A DNA stretch of 64,000 nucleotides from Aliirhizobium wenxiniae (GTDB lineage: Bacteria > Pseudomonadota > Alphaproteobacteria > Rhizobiales > Rhizobiaceae). The translations under genes were made by a program, and so were the position numbers. Below, piece after piece: positions 8,458-16,624 of this stretch (the first letter of the stretch is position 1; each line of letters starts with the position of its first letter). The notes under the pieces are model-generated. The model saw nothing but the letters and a program-made list of their open reading frames with translations, ran no database searches and had not been told where the DNA came from. The stretch covers positions 1-64,000 of the forward strand of contig NZ_JAEUAN010000016.1 in assembly GCF_019511445.1 (NCBI RefSeq), read 5' to 3'.

Positions 8458-8886
8458 TCAGGCGGCGCATTTCTCGCAGAGGCCGCGGATTTCGATCGTC
8501 GTCTTGGACGGCTTAAAACCCTTGGATTTCGCCCAGTCACCGAGATTGTGATCGACCTTGTGGTCGTGGAACTCCAGCACCTGATTGCAGCTTTCGCAGA
8601 TGGCGAAGGCGACCGTGCCATGGCCGTGACCATGGGCGCCGCCGCAGCATTCATGCTCGCGATGGGCACAGGCGACGAAGGCGTTGAGGCTTTCCAGCCG
8701 GTGGACCATGCCGAATTCGGTGAGCTTGTCGAGCGCGCGGTAGACCTGCAGCGGCGCGCGAAAACCGTGGTCGCGCAGCTTGTCGAGGATCGTGTAGGCG
8801 CTCATCGGGCCTTCGGATTTTTCCAGCACATCGAAGACGAGCGTCTGGTTCTTGGTCAGGGCCGGATTGACGATCGGTGCGTTCAT
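8458..8886 (-). CDS. zur: Zinc uptake regulator Zur (Fur family)
   Basis: This 142-residue Fur-family repressor uses zinc as corepressor. The winged helix covers residues ~10-75 (LTKNQTLVFDVL ... APLQVYRALDKLTEFGMVHRL). Metal sites include the His/Cys-rich stretch CAHREHECCGGAHGHGHG and paired cysteines CESC and CEKC near the C-terminus, which form the structural zinc site. Its ATG overlaps the stop of znuB by four bases (ATGA), so it is translationally coupled as the last gene of znuCB-zur. It likely represses both arms of the locus through the palindromes at 10690-10724 and so would autoregulate. Confidence 0.93.
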   Translation of the reverse strand: MNAPIVNPALTKNQTLVFDVLEKSEGPMSAYTILDKLRDHGFRAPLQVYRALDKLTEFGMVHRLESLNAFVACAHREHECCGGAHGHGHGTVAFAICESCNQVLEFHDHKVDHNLGDWAKSKGFKPSKTTIEIRGLCEKCAA

Positions 8887-9710
8887 CCTCGCACTCCCTT
8901 ATTGGCTGCGCGTTCGGCAGGTTTTCTGCCAAATGCCGGAATCAGGCTAATGATGAAAAGTAGGAGTGCCGCGACCACGATGGAAGGGCCGGATGGCGTG
9001 TCATAGGTGAGCGAGCCGAAAAGGCCGCCGATGACCGCCAATGCGCCGATCAGCGAGGCGAAGACGGCCATCCATTCCGGGCTCATCGAGAACCGGCGAG
9101 CGGTGGCGGCCGGGATAATCAGGAGCGCGGTGATCAGCATGATGCCGACGATCTTCATGGCAATCGCAATGACGAGCGCCATCAGCAGCATGAAGAAAAG
9201 CTTTGTCCGCGCCGGGTTCATGCCTTCAGCCTCCGCGACGTCCTCGCTGACGGTGGAGGCGATGAGCGGGCGCCAGAGCCAGGCGATGGCGGCAACCACG
9301 ATGGCCCCACCACCCCAGATGAGGGCGATATCGGCGGGCGTGACGGCAAGGATATCACCGAAGAGGAAGGCGATGAGATCGATCCTGACCCAGGTCATGA
9401 AGGCGACGAGGACGAGGCCGATCGCCAGAGCGGAATGGGAGAGAATGCCAAGCAGCGCATCGGCCGAGAGCGACTGGCGCCGCTGCAAAAGCAGCAGCAT
9501 GACGGAGACGAGGACGGCCACGCCAAAGACGGCGATCAGCAGGTTCACCTCGAAGAACAGCGACAGGGCGACGCCGAGCAGCGCCGAATGGGCCATGGTA
9601 TCGCCGAAATAGGCCATGCGCCGCCAGACGACGAAACAGCCGAGCGGGCCGGCAGTCAAGGCCACGCCGATGCCGGCAATAAGCGCGCGGGTGAAGAAAT
9701 CGTCAAGCAT
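8883..9710 (-). CDS. znuB: Zinc ABC transporter permease ZnuB
   Basis: This 275-residue polytopic protein of the ABC-3 (metal) permease family forms the channel for zinc import across the inner membrane. It begins MLDDFFTRALIAGIGVAL and keeps the family landmarks GPLGCFVVWRRMAYFGDTMAHSAL (split over two motifs here), about eight hydrophobic helices, and the cytoplasmic coupling region EDVAEAEGMNPARTKLFF. The start overlaps the end of znuC by eight bases. The open frame continues upstream through the antisense of the His-rich znuC tail, so a longer start should not be used. Confidence 0.93.
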   Translation of the reverse strand: MLDDFFTRALIAGIGVALTAGPLGCFVVWRRMAYFGDTMAHSALLGVALSLFFEVNLLIAVFGVAVLVSVMLLLLQRRQSLSADALLGILSHSALAIGLVLVAFMTWVRIDLIAFLFGDILAVTPADIALIWGGGAIVVAAIAWLWRPLIASTVSEDVAEAEGMNPARTKLFFMLLMALVIAIAMKIVGIMLITALLIIPAATARRFSMSPEWMAVFASLIGALAVIGGLFGSLTYDTPSGPSIVVAALLLFIISLIPAFGRKPAERAANKGVRG

Positions 9711-10650
9711 GGCGGCTGCCCTCGCCTTCATGGCCGGCATGATGATGGGCGTGGTCGCCGTGGTGGTGGTGATCGTGGTCGCCATGCGCATGATCGTGAT
9801 CATGCCCATGACCATGACCATGATGATGGCCGTCGTCCTTGTGGCAATGATCGGTGATCGAACCGTCCGCATGGCGCACGCGGCCATCGGGAAGATGGGT
9901 GTGGTCGTGCTGGTGGTTATAGACCGCCAGCGCGCGGGCATTGCCGCCGAAGAGTTTTGCGTAGTCGGAACTCTGGCTGACCACTTCCGGCGTGCCGCGA
10001 CAGCAGACGTGGCCGTTGAGGCAGATCACCGTATCGGTGCCGGCCATGACCATGTGGAGGTCGTGCGAAATCATCAGTATGCCGCAGCCGGTGGCATTGC
10101 GGATGGTGCGGATAAGATCGTAAAGAGCCGCCTCGCCGGCAAAATCGACGCCCTGGACAGGTTCGTCGAGCACCATCAGATCGGGCTTACGGGCAATGGC
10201 GCGGGCAAGCAGCGCGCGCTGGAACTCGCCGCCGGACAGGTGGCGGACCTCGGAGCCAGCAAGATGCGGGATGCCGGTGGCTTCCAGTGCCGAGAGGATG
10301 TCCGCCTCTTTCAACGGCCCCGTCAACGTCATCAGCCGGCGAACGGTGAGCGGCATGGTCCAGTCGATCGCCAGTTTCTGCGGGACATAAGCGATGCGCA
10401 AATCGCGCTTGCGGGACACGGAACCTTCGTCGGCCTTCAAAACGCCGATCGCCATCTTGGCCGTGGTCGACTTGCCGGCGCCGTTCGGGCCGATGAGGGT
10501 GACGACCTCGCCGCGGGAAATCGAAAAGTCGACGCCGCGAACCAGCCAGCGGCCATCGCGGCGGATACCGGCATTTTCGAGCGAGACCAGAGTTTTTGCG
10601 GGTTTTTCCCGTTTTTTCTGGGCAGAGGATGCCCGGCTGCTCATCAGCAT
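9703..10650 (-). CDS. znuC: Zinc ABC transporter ATPase ZnuC with His-rich tail
   Basis: This 315-residue ATPase energises zinc import with ZnuB and ZnuA. Walker A is GPNGAGKS (54-61), the signature is LSGGE (138-142), Walker B is LMVLDEP (158-164), and the switch His lies in ISHDLHM. After residue ~244 it carries an added tail of about 70 residues with 27 histidines (for example HDHDHAHGDHDHHHH), a likely zinc-binding or zinc-sensing appendage. The core ABC domain is of usual length, so the tail is an extension rather than a truncated fusion. An alternative start lies at the third codon (MSSRASS). It reads divergently from znuA. Confidence 0.95.
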   Translation of the reverse strand: MLMSSRASSAQKKREKPAKTLVSLENAGIRRDGRWLVRGVDFSISRGEVVTLIGPNGAGKSTTAKMAIGVLKADEGSVSRKRDLRIAYVPQKLAIDWTMPLTVRRLMTLTGPLKEADILSALEATGIPHLAGSEVRHLSGGEFQRALLARAIARKPDLMVLDEPVQGVDFAGEAALYDLIRTIRNATGCGILMISHDLHMVMAGTDTVICLNGHVCCRGTPEVVSQSSDYAKLFGGNARALAVYNHQHDHTHLPDGRVRHADGSITDHCHKDDGHHHGHGHGHDHDHAHGDHDHHHHGDHAHHHAGHEGEGSRHA

Positions 10651-10689
10651 GATCGGCGAATTTTCCTGTTGTCACCCGTCATGCCACAC

Positions 10690-10702
10690 GTTATAGCATA
10701 AC
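10690..10702. promoter_or_regulatory. Zur-box candidate 1 (GTTATAGCATAAC)
   Basis: This is a perfect 5-3-5 palindrome in the 98-base znuC-znuA intergenic region, on the znuC side. AT-rich GTTAT...ATAAC palindromes are typical Zur operators of alphaproteobacteria, and the zur gene lies in this operon. Confidence 0.75.
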
Positions 10703-10711
10703 GCAATTGAT

Positions 10712-10724
10712 GTAATAACATTAC
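10712..10724. promoter_or_regulatory. Zur-box candidate 2 (GTAATAACATTAC)
   Basis: This second 5-3-5 palindrome is centred 22 bases (about two helical turns) from the first, on the znuA side. The pair lets one regulator control both divergent promoters or bind cooperatively. Confidence 0.65.
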
Positions 10725-10748
10725 GGCAGCAAACAAGGAAGCCTGCTC

Positions 10749-11783
10749 ATGAAATTCGCCGCCGCCCTCCTTCTCTCCTCGGCCGCCATGATTGCCGCGC
10801 CGAGCGCCAATGCCGCAGCCCCCGATGTGGTCGTGTCGATCAAGCCGATCCACTCGCTGGTGGCAGCGATCATGAAGGGAGTCGGTGAGCCGAAGCTGAT
10901 CGTCGATGGCGCGGCGTCCCCGCATACATTCACGATGAAACCTTCCAATGCCCGCACGCTGGAAGGCGCCGACATGGTGTTCTGGGTCGGCCATGGCATG
11001 GAAGCCTTTCTGGAGAAGCCACTCGAGGCGCTCGCTTCCAAGGCGACGGTGGTGACGCTGGAAGATGCGCCCGGGCTGGAAAAGCTGCCCTTCCGCGAGG
11101 GCGGCGCCTTCGAGGCCCATGATCATGGAGAGCATGGTCATGGAGACCATGATCACGGGCACGACCATGCGCATGAGGCAGGCCATGACCACAAGCATGG
11201 CGAAGGCGAGCAGCATGCCGATCACGACGACCATGAAGGCCACGGTCATGAAGGGCATGACCATGGTGCCTTCGATACGCATCTGTGGCTCGATCCGTCG
11301 AATGCCAAGGCGATTGCCGCCGAGATCGAAAAGCAGCTGGTGCAGGCGGATGCGGAACATGCCGCGACCTATCAGAAAAACGCGGCCGAGCTGATCAGGC
11401 AGATCGACGCCATGGATACCGAGATCAAGGACACCCTGTCACCGGTGAAGGACAAGCCGTTCATCGTCTTCCACGATGCCTACCAGTATTTCGAAAAGCA
11501 CTATGGGGTGAAGGTTGCAGGCTCGATCACGGTCAGCCCGGAAACCATGCCGGGCGCTGAACGGGTGAAACAGATCCACGACAAGGTGACGCAGCTTGGC
11601 GCCACCTGCGTGTTTGCCGAACCGCAGTTCGAGCCGAAACTGGTGAAGGTGGTAACGGAAGGCACGCCGGCGAAATCGGCGACGCTCGATCCGGAAGCAG
11701 CGACGCTTTCGGCCGGACCGGATCTCTATTTCCAGCTGATGCGGGGCCTTGCGACCTCGATGAAGACCTGCCTGTCGCAGTGA
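10749..11783 (+). CDS. znuA: Zinc-binding periplasmic protein ZnuA
   Basis: This 344-residue solute-binding protein of the cluster A-I metal type captures periplasmic zinc and delivers it to ZnuBC. The N-terminal signal peptide ends near APSANA-AAPDVV. Metal ligands are seen in SIKPIHSL, ASPHTFTMKPS and the later DTHLWLDPSNA and FVFHDAYQYFEKHYG. Between ~118 and 176 there is a His/Asp/Glu-rich loop (HDHGEHGHGDHDHGHDHAHE), a known feature of ZnuA proteins thought to gather zinc. The start has AAGGAAGCCTGCTC upstream. The gene is monocistronic and is followed by a strong terminator. Confidence 0.95.
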   Translation: MKFAAALLLSSAAMIAAPSANAAAPDVVVSIKPIHSLVAAIMKGVGEPKLIVDGAASPHTFTMKPSNARTLEGADMVFWVGHGMEAFLEKPLEALASKATVVTLEDAPGLEKLPFREGGAFEAHDHGEHGHGDHDHGHDHAHEAGHDHKHGEGEQHADHDDHEGHGHEGHDHGAFDTHLWLDPSNAKAIAAEIEKQLVQADAEHAATYQKNAAELIRQIDAMDTEIKDTLSPVKDKPFIVFHDAYQYFEKHYGVKVAGSITVSPETMPGAERVKQIHDKVTQLGATCVFAEPQFEPKLVKVVTEGTPAKSATLDPEAATLSAGPDLYFQLMRGLATSMKTCLSQ

Positions 11784-11831
11784 TGCAATGGCCGGGAACG
11801 AGTTCCCCTCACGACCGGCCTTCAGGCAGAC

Positions 11832-11874
11832 GACCGGCGGGTGCCTAACGACACACCCGCCGGTCTCATTTTTT
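11832..11874 (+). terminator. Rho-independent terminator after znuA
   Basis: GACCGGCGGGTG (11832-11843) pairs perfectly with CACCCGCCGGTC (11854-11865) over a 10-base loop, followed by TCATTTTTT. It lies 48 bases after the znuA stop. Confidence 0.9.
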
Positions 11875-11942
11875 CGCTCTGTCTCTCAGTTTTCAAGCAA
11901 CTGCGGCCGCAGAGCCGGTTTTCACGCCTGCCGGGACAGCTC

Positions 11943-12317
11943 TTAGCGGGCAGCGATGATGCTGGAAATGACGCCGGTGGCGATGCCGATCATCAGGTAG
12001 TCGTTATCGACCTTAACCCACTTGTAGCCGCGCGGCGGTGCCGACAGGCGGTAGCGGCGGTAATCGCGGATATCGGCCATGCGGCGACGCTCGGCAGCCG
12101 ACATGCGGTGCCCCTTCGACCAGCGATGCTTGTGGATCACCACCTTCTTGTCGACATGGACGCGCTTGTCGACGCGCTTATCCACCCGCTTATCGACATG
12201 CCTTTCGACATGGCGGCTGCGGTCGGGGCCACCGCGCCAATCCTGAGCCTGGGCTGCAGTGGCGATCGGGCCGGCCAGAACGGTGGCGGCGACCAGTGCG
12301 ACAATGAACTTCTTCAT
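11943..12317 (-). CDS. RcnB-family periplasmic protein
   Basis: This exported protein of 124 residues has a clear signal peptide (MKKFIVALVAATVLAGP ... AQA-QDW) and a mature part typical of RcnB-like proteins. RcnB itself modulates periplasmic nickel/cobalt levels in E. coli. The middle holds a short tandem repeat, DKRV repeated (HVDKRVDKRVDKRVHVDKK), then HKHRWSKGHRM, and the C-terminus ends with YKWVKVDNDYLMIGIATGVI, the family's usual closing motif. Function in rhizobia is not established. The gene is monocistronic and reads toward the znuA terminator. Confidence 0.8.
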   Translation of the reverse strand: MKKFIVALVAATVLAGPIATAAQAQDWRGGPDRSRHVERHVDKRVDKRVDKRVHVDKKVVIHKHRWSKGHRMSAAERRRMADIRDYRRYRLSAPPRGYKWVKVDNDYLMIGIATGVISSIIAAR

Positions 12318-12467
12318 GGCTAATTCCTCGCGTTGAACACGCCTAAGAATTAGGCTTCAAGCGATGAATGCCATATGAATGCAAGATTAAATATGCGTAA
12401 TGAAATTATGGACTTGTTGTAACGCTTTCACGGCTGAATTTAACGATTTCGCAAGCCCTTCGCCGAA

Positions 12468-14087
12468 TCAGCCGAGAATCGCTTCGTAGGCAAAACGGCT
12501 GAAATCGGCGGTTTTTGCCCTGCCCGACGTATCGAAGGCGAACATGCCGGCAAAGGCGCCGGTGAAGGATCCGTGTTCGCCGCGTCCGCCCTCGTCGGAG
12601 ATGACGCTGGCATCGAGAGCCGGGCCGATCTCCTGCCAATCATTGCTGCCTGAGGGCCGCCAGAAGAATTGCAGGTCGTTGTCGCGGATTTCCATGGCGA
12701 GTTCCACCGGGCCATCCGGGATGGAGACACCGCTGCCGACCGGAAACTGCATGCGGCCATGCGGAAAATCGCCGGGGCAGGAGAAGATCGTCACGACGCG
12801 GCCGAGTTTTTCGTGCAGGGTGACGACGAGGGCGTGGAATTTGTGGCGGTTGTAATAGTGGGTCAGGCCGCAGACCTGCTGATAGGTCTCCGGATCGAAG
12901 GTCTCGACCGTGGTTTCCGCGCGAAACCTGTGATGCTCCTGGCGGCGGGCGACGAGGGACTGTTCGAACCATGAGCCGATGCTTTCTCGGCCGATCAAAC
13001 GCAAATGGCCGGGATTTTCCGTGAGGCTGAAGATGCGGTCCGGCTCGGGCGTGCGCAGCCACTGAAAATCGATCGGCAGCGCCTCTCCGTTGAAGGCGTA
13101 ATCGATGCGGGCCGGCTTTGCGACGGGCTCGGCATCGGTCGGGGCCGGCACATCGACATCCGGGACCACGCCGCCCTGGGCGAGATAGAGCCAGCCATCC
13201 TCCTGCCAGACGCATTTCTGCAGGCCGGTTTCGCGGCCGAGCGGCGATCGACGGTTCGGCGCCAAGGGACGGCTGCAGAGATGGGTGTGATAGACGTCAC
13301 CATCCGGTGTCTCGACATATTGGCCGTGGCCGGAGCGCTGCAGAACGGCTTCGGGATTATCCTTGGATGTCAGGAGATGCGTGTTCGGGTGGAGTTCGTA
13401 TTGGCCGTCGATGATGCGCGAGCGGGCCATTGTCACCGCATGGTCGTAACCGGTACCGCCTTCGGCAGTCGTCAGGTAATACCAGCCATTGCGCTTGAAG
13501 AGATGCGGCGCTTCGACGAGGCCGAGCGGGCTGCCGGGAAAGATGTTGGTGATCGGGCCTTTCAGCGCCTTCGCCTCGACATCCCATTCCTGCAGCAGGA
13601 TGCCGTCGAAGGCCGGATGTTTCGGCGCGCCACCATAGCTTTCGGTGCGATGATTCCACTGCATGTTGACGAACCATTTGCGGCCATCGTCATCGTGGAA
13701 CAGCGACGGATCGAAACCGGAGGAATTGGCATAGGCAGGATCGGACCATTCGCCTTCGATCGTCGGCGAGGTGACGATGTAGTTATGCGCATCCTTGAAA
13801 TTGCCATCGTAACGTTTGACGTCGGTATAGACTAGCCAGAACAGGCCGTCGGCGTAACTCAGGCATGGCGCCCAGACGCCGCAGCTATCGGGATTGCCGC
13901 GCATGTCGAGCTGGGATTTTCGCTCCAGAGGACGGCGGATGAGCGTCCAGTTGACGAGATCGCGGGAGTGGTGGATCTGGACGCCGGGATACCATTCGAA
14001 GGTGGAGGTGGCGATGTAATAATCCTCGCCGACACGGCAGATGGACGGATCGGCGTTGAAGCCCAGCAGGATCGGGTTGCGGATCAT
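12468..14087 (-). CDS. Glycoside hydrolase family 43, beta-xylosidase-like
   Basis: This is a cytoplasmic enzyme of about 539 residues, with no signal peptide, that likely releases xylose or arabinose from imported oligosaccharides. The five-bladed propeller begins with NPILLGFNADPSICRVGEDYYI, where Asp in NADPS is the predicted base, and continues TSTFEWYPGVQIHHSRDL. The catalytic acid is the Glu of GLVEAPHLFKR. The last ~190 residues form the concanavalin-like domain usual in GH43 xylosidases (FSLTENPGHLRL ... HYNRHKFHALVV). The start at 14087 is set by GGAGGAGACACAATC; an upstream ATG at 14111 is less likely. It is the last gene of the leftward sugar operon. Confidence 0.9.
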   Translation of the reverse strand: MIRNPILLGFNADPSICRVGEDYYIATSTFEWYPGVQIHHSRDLVNWTLIRRPLERKSQLDMRGNPDSCGVWAPCLSYADGLFWLVYTDVKRYDGNFKDAHNYIVTSPTIEGEWSDPAYANSSGFDPSLFHDDDGRKWFVNMQWNHRTESYGGAPKHPAFDGILLQEWDVEAKALKGPITNIFPGSPLGLVEAPHLFKRNGWYYLTTAEGGTGYDHAVTMARSRIIDGQYELHPNTHLLTSKDNPEAVLQRSGHGQYVETPDGDVYHTHLCSRPLAPNRRSPLGRETGLQKCVWQEDGWLYLAQGGVVPDVDVPAPTDAEPVAKPARIDYAFNGEALPIDFQWLRTPEPDRIFSLTENPGHLRLIGRESIGSWFEQSLVARRQEHHRFRAETTVETFDPETYQQVCGLTHYYNRHKFHALVVTLHEKLGRVVTIFSCPGDFPHGRMQFPVGSGVSIPDGPVELAMEIRDNDLQFFWRPSGSNDWQEIGPALDASVISDEGGRGEHGSFTGAFAGMFAFDTSGRAKTADFSRFAYEAILG

Positions 14088-14161
14088 GATTGTGTCTCCT
14101 CCCACATTCATTGCTTTACGGTCGCGGTATGCAAGCTGCGTCTTCCGAGCTTGCGGCCAGT

Positions 14162-14202
14162 CCCCCTCTGGCCTGCCGGCCATCTCCCCCACAAGGGGGA
14201 GA
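14162..14202. repeat. Dispersed ~45-bp palindromic repeat, copy C
   Basis: CCCCTCTGGCCTGCCGGCC followed by ATCTCCCCCACAAGGGGGAG matches the two copies near 19.9 and 20.0 kb almost base for base. A related but shorter CCCTCCCCCTTGTGGGGAGGG lies at about 14269-14289. Both sit between the GH43 and aldo/keto reductase genes. These are non-coding intergenic elements. Confidence 0.75.
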
Positions 14203-14345
14203 AGACTCGTCGCACCCGCCTGCCTCAATTGGCCCATGAGGAGCGACAGCGAAGCGGCTTGGTTAAGCCCTCCCCCTTGTGGGGAGGGTTGGGAGGGGTC
14301 TTGATGCCCCTCCGTGAGCCTTACGAAAAGATCAGCAGCACAGAA

Positions 14346-15395
14346 TTATTTATTCCGTGCCGGCCCCTGACGCTCGGCCGATGCTGCCCAGATATTGATG
14401 TCGGCTTCCTTGGCGAAACTATCGATTTCGGCCAGCTCTTCCTTCGTGAAATCGCGTTTTTCGAGAGCCTTGACGCAGTCCTCGACCTGTTCGGGGCGGC
14501 TGGCGCCGATGAGGGCTGTGGTGACGCGGTTGCCGCGCAGGACCCAGGCGAGCGCCATCTGCGCCAAAGTCTGGCCGCGGCGTTCTGCGATTGCGTTGAG
14601 GCCTTTCAGGTTCTCGATGTTCTTGTCATTCAAGAACGCCGGGCGCAGTGACTTACCCTGAGCGGCGCGGCTGTCTTCCGGGATGCCGCCGAGATATTTC
14701 GAGGTCAGCATGCCCTGCGCCAGCGGCGAGAAGACGATCGAGCCGACGCCGAGATCTTCCAGCGTATCAAGCAGGCCATCCTCCTCGACCCAGCGATTGA
14801 TCATCGAATAGCTCGGCTGATGAATGAGGACCGGCGTGCCCATTGCCTTCAAGATTTCGACAGCCTCGCGGGTGCGTTTGGAATTGTAGGACGAGAGACC
14901 GACGTAAAGCGCCCTGCCCGAGCGAACGATGTGATCCAGCGCGCCGCAGGTTTCTTCGAGCGGCGTATCCGGGTCGAAACGGTGCGAATAGAAGATATCG
15001 ACGTAATCGAGGCCCATGCGCTTCAAACTCTGGTCGCAGGAGGCGATCAGATATTTGCGGCTGCCCCATTCGCCATAAGGACCGGGCCACATGTTGTAGC
15101 CGGCTTTCGACGAGATGATCAGTTCGTCGCGCAGGCTGGAAAATTCTTCGCGCAGGATCTGGCCGAAAGCGAGTTCGGCACTGCCGGGCTTCGGGCCATA
15201 GTTGTTGGCGAGATCGAAATGGGTGATGCCGAGATCGAAGGCCTTCTTGCAGATATCGACCTTGCGCTGATGCGGGGTGTCATCACCGAAATTATGCCAG
15301 AGGCCGAGCGAGATTGCCGGCAGCTTGAGGCCGGATTTGCCGCAGCGATTATAGTTCATGCTTTCGTAGCGGTTTTCCGCCGGGAGCCAAGCCAT
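14346..15395 (-). CDS. Aldo/keto reductase, YghZ-like
   Basis: This 349-residue NADPH-dependent oxidoreductase has a TIM-barrel fold. It resembles E. coli YghZ, which reduces L-glyceraldehyde 3-phosphate. Active-site elements are visible: THFDLANNYGP (Asp and Tyr), SSKAGYNMWPGPYG (Lys) and DIFYSHRFDPDTPLEET (His), the last being characteristic of YghZ relatives. The cofactor motif near the end reads TALIGASRPEQVEDCV. The start at 15395 follows GGAGGACTTTTAGT. In this operon it may reduce or oxidise a sugar released by the hydrolases, but the substrate is not determined. Confidence 0.88.
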   Translation of the reverse strand: MAWLPAENRYESMNYNRCGKSGLKLPAISLGLWHNFGDDTPHQRKVDICKKAFDLGITHFDLANNYGPKPGSAELAFGQILREEFSSLRDELIISSKAGYNMWPGPYGEWGSRKYLIASCDQSLKRMGLDYVDIFYSHRFDPDTPLEETCGALDHIVRSGRALYVGLSSYNSKRTREAVEILKAMGTPVLIHQPSYSMINRWVEEDGLLDTLEDLGVGSIVFSPLAQGMLTSKYLGGIPEDSRAAQGKSLRPAFLNDKNIENLKGLNAIAERRGQTLAQMALAWVLRGNRVTTALIGASRPEQVEDCVKALEKRDFTKEELAEIDSFAKEADINIWAASAERQGPARNK

Positions 15396-15462
15396 ACTAA
15401 AAGTCCTCCAAATGAAACCGGCGCCGGACCTCATTTCCGGCGCCGGTTGCTGTTTTAACTGG

Positions 15463-16596
15463 TCAGGCGAGAAGCGCCAGTGCCTCGTCTATGCCAAGTG
15501 CCGCAGGTTTGGTGCAGGTCGTGGTCGTGGCGACGAAATTGCCTTCGGCACCGGATTTCAGGATCGAGGTCATGACATCGACACCGTGCAGCGCGCGATC
15601 GATCGAGCAACGGATATCGCGGCCTTCGATCAACGCCACCGCCATATCGGCCAGCCCCGCCGTGCGGTAATTGGCGCGCGGGCCGTTCGGATGTTCCTGA
15701 TTGGCTTTGCTGAAGGGATGGTCCCAATCCTTCAAGGGCTTGATGTCCTTGTCGCGACCGCTCGCCTCGACCACACCGCCGAAGAAGTTCGGGTCGGGCA
15801 CGTAGAGCGAGCCTTCCGTGCCGTAGAGTTCCATATTGGCGTGGCGATGAGACCAGACGTCCCAACTGGCCGAGAGCGTGATCGTTGCGCCTTCGGAAAA
15901 CTCCAGCAGCGCATGGATGTTGGTTGGGGTTTCGACTGGGATAATCGTGCCGTTCAACGGTTCGCTGGTGACTGTACGGGTCTTGTTTGCCATCGAGGTC
16001 AAGGCCGCGACGCGCTTAACCGGGCCGAGGAAGTTGATGAGGTTGGCGATGTAATAGGGACCGAGATCGAGGATCGGGCCGCCGCCATTCAGGAAGAAGA
16101 AGCCCGGATTGGGGTGCCACATTTCCATGCCGGGGCTCATGACGTGGCAGGTGCCGGACGTGATGCGCCCTACCCCGCCGCCATCGATATAGGCTCTCGC
16201 CAACTGGTGCGCGCCGCCGAGAAAGGTGTCGGGCGCGCAGCCGACGGCCAGACCCTTCGACTTTGCCAGCGCCTGCAACTGCTTGCCCTCTTCCAGCGTC
16301 ACCGTCAGCGGCTTTTCGGAATAGACGTGTTTGCCGGCTTCGAGGATCGCCTTCGAAACGGGGAAATGCGCATCCGGGATGGTCAGATTGACGATCACGT
16401 CGATTTCGTCATTGGCGAGAAGCTCTTCGACCGTTTGCGCCTTTACGCCATATTCTTTGGCTTTCGCCTCGGCAGCGGCCGGGTTCAGGTCGGCGCAGGC
16501 GAGAACCCTGATGCCCTTGAACAGCGGTGACAGCGAAAAGTAGGTGGTGGAAATGTTGCCGCATCCGAGGATGCCGACGCCAAGTTCCTTGGTCAT
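15463..16596 (-). CDS. Gfo/Idh/MocA-family NAD(P)-dependent sugar oxidoreductase
   Basis: This 377-residue dehydrogenase starts with a Rossmann fold GVGILGCGNISTTYF and carries the family motif EKPLTVTLEEGKQL, where Lys of EKP is catalytic. The C-terminal alpha/beta domain has the His region NPGFFFLNGGGPILDLGPYY. Members oxidise sugars or sugar derivatives at a ring carbon. Its place next to a sugar isomerase/epimerase is typical of pathways that oxidise and epimerise sugars before phosphorylation. It lies 28 bases downstream of the isomerase gene. Confidence 0.9.
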   Translation of the reverse strand: MTKELGVGILGCGNISTTYFSLSPLFKGIRVLACADLNPAAAEAKAKEYGVKAQTVEELLANDEIDVIVNLTIPDAHFPVSKAILEAGKHVYSEKPLTVTLEEGKQLQALAKSKGLAVGCAPDTFLGGAHQLARAYIDGGGVGRITSGTCHVMSPGMEMWHPNPGFFFLNGGGPILDLGPYYIANLINFLGPVKRVAALTSMANKTRTVTSEPLNGTIIPVETPTNIHALLEFSEGATITLSASWDVWSHRHANMELYGTEGSLYVPDPNFFGGVVEASGRDKDIKPLKDWDHPFSKANQEHPNGPRANYRTAGLADMAVALIEGRDIRCSIDRALHGVDVMTSILKSGAEGNFVATTTTCTKPAALGIDEALALLA

Positions 16597-16624
16597 TGGG
16601 GAAACTCCGAATGATTATGTGAGA

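Noticed and set aside
9616..10701. Plus-strand open frame across znuC with a Met/Val-rich start
   Set aside because: It is the antisense of the His-rich znuC tail; the hydrophobic look comes from reading CAT/GAC codons backwards.
11101..11280. Tandem repeat-like DNA in znuA (CATGATCATGG-type)
   Set aside because: It is codon repetition for the His/Asp-rich loop of ZnuA, not a DNA repeat array or CRISPR.
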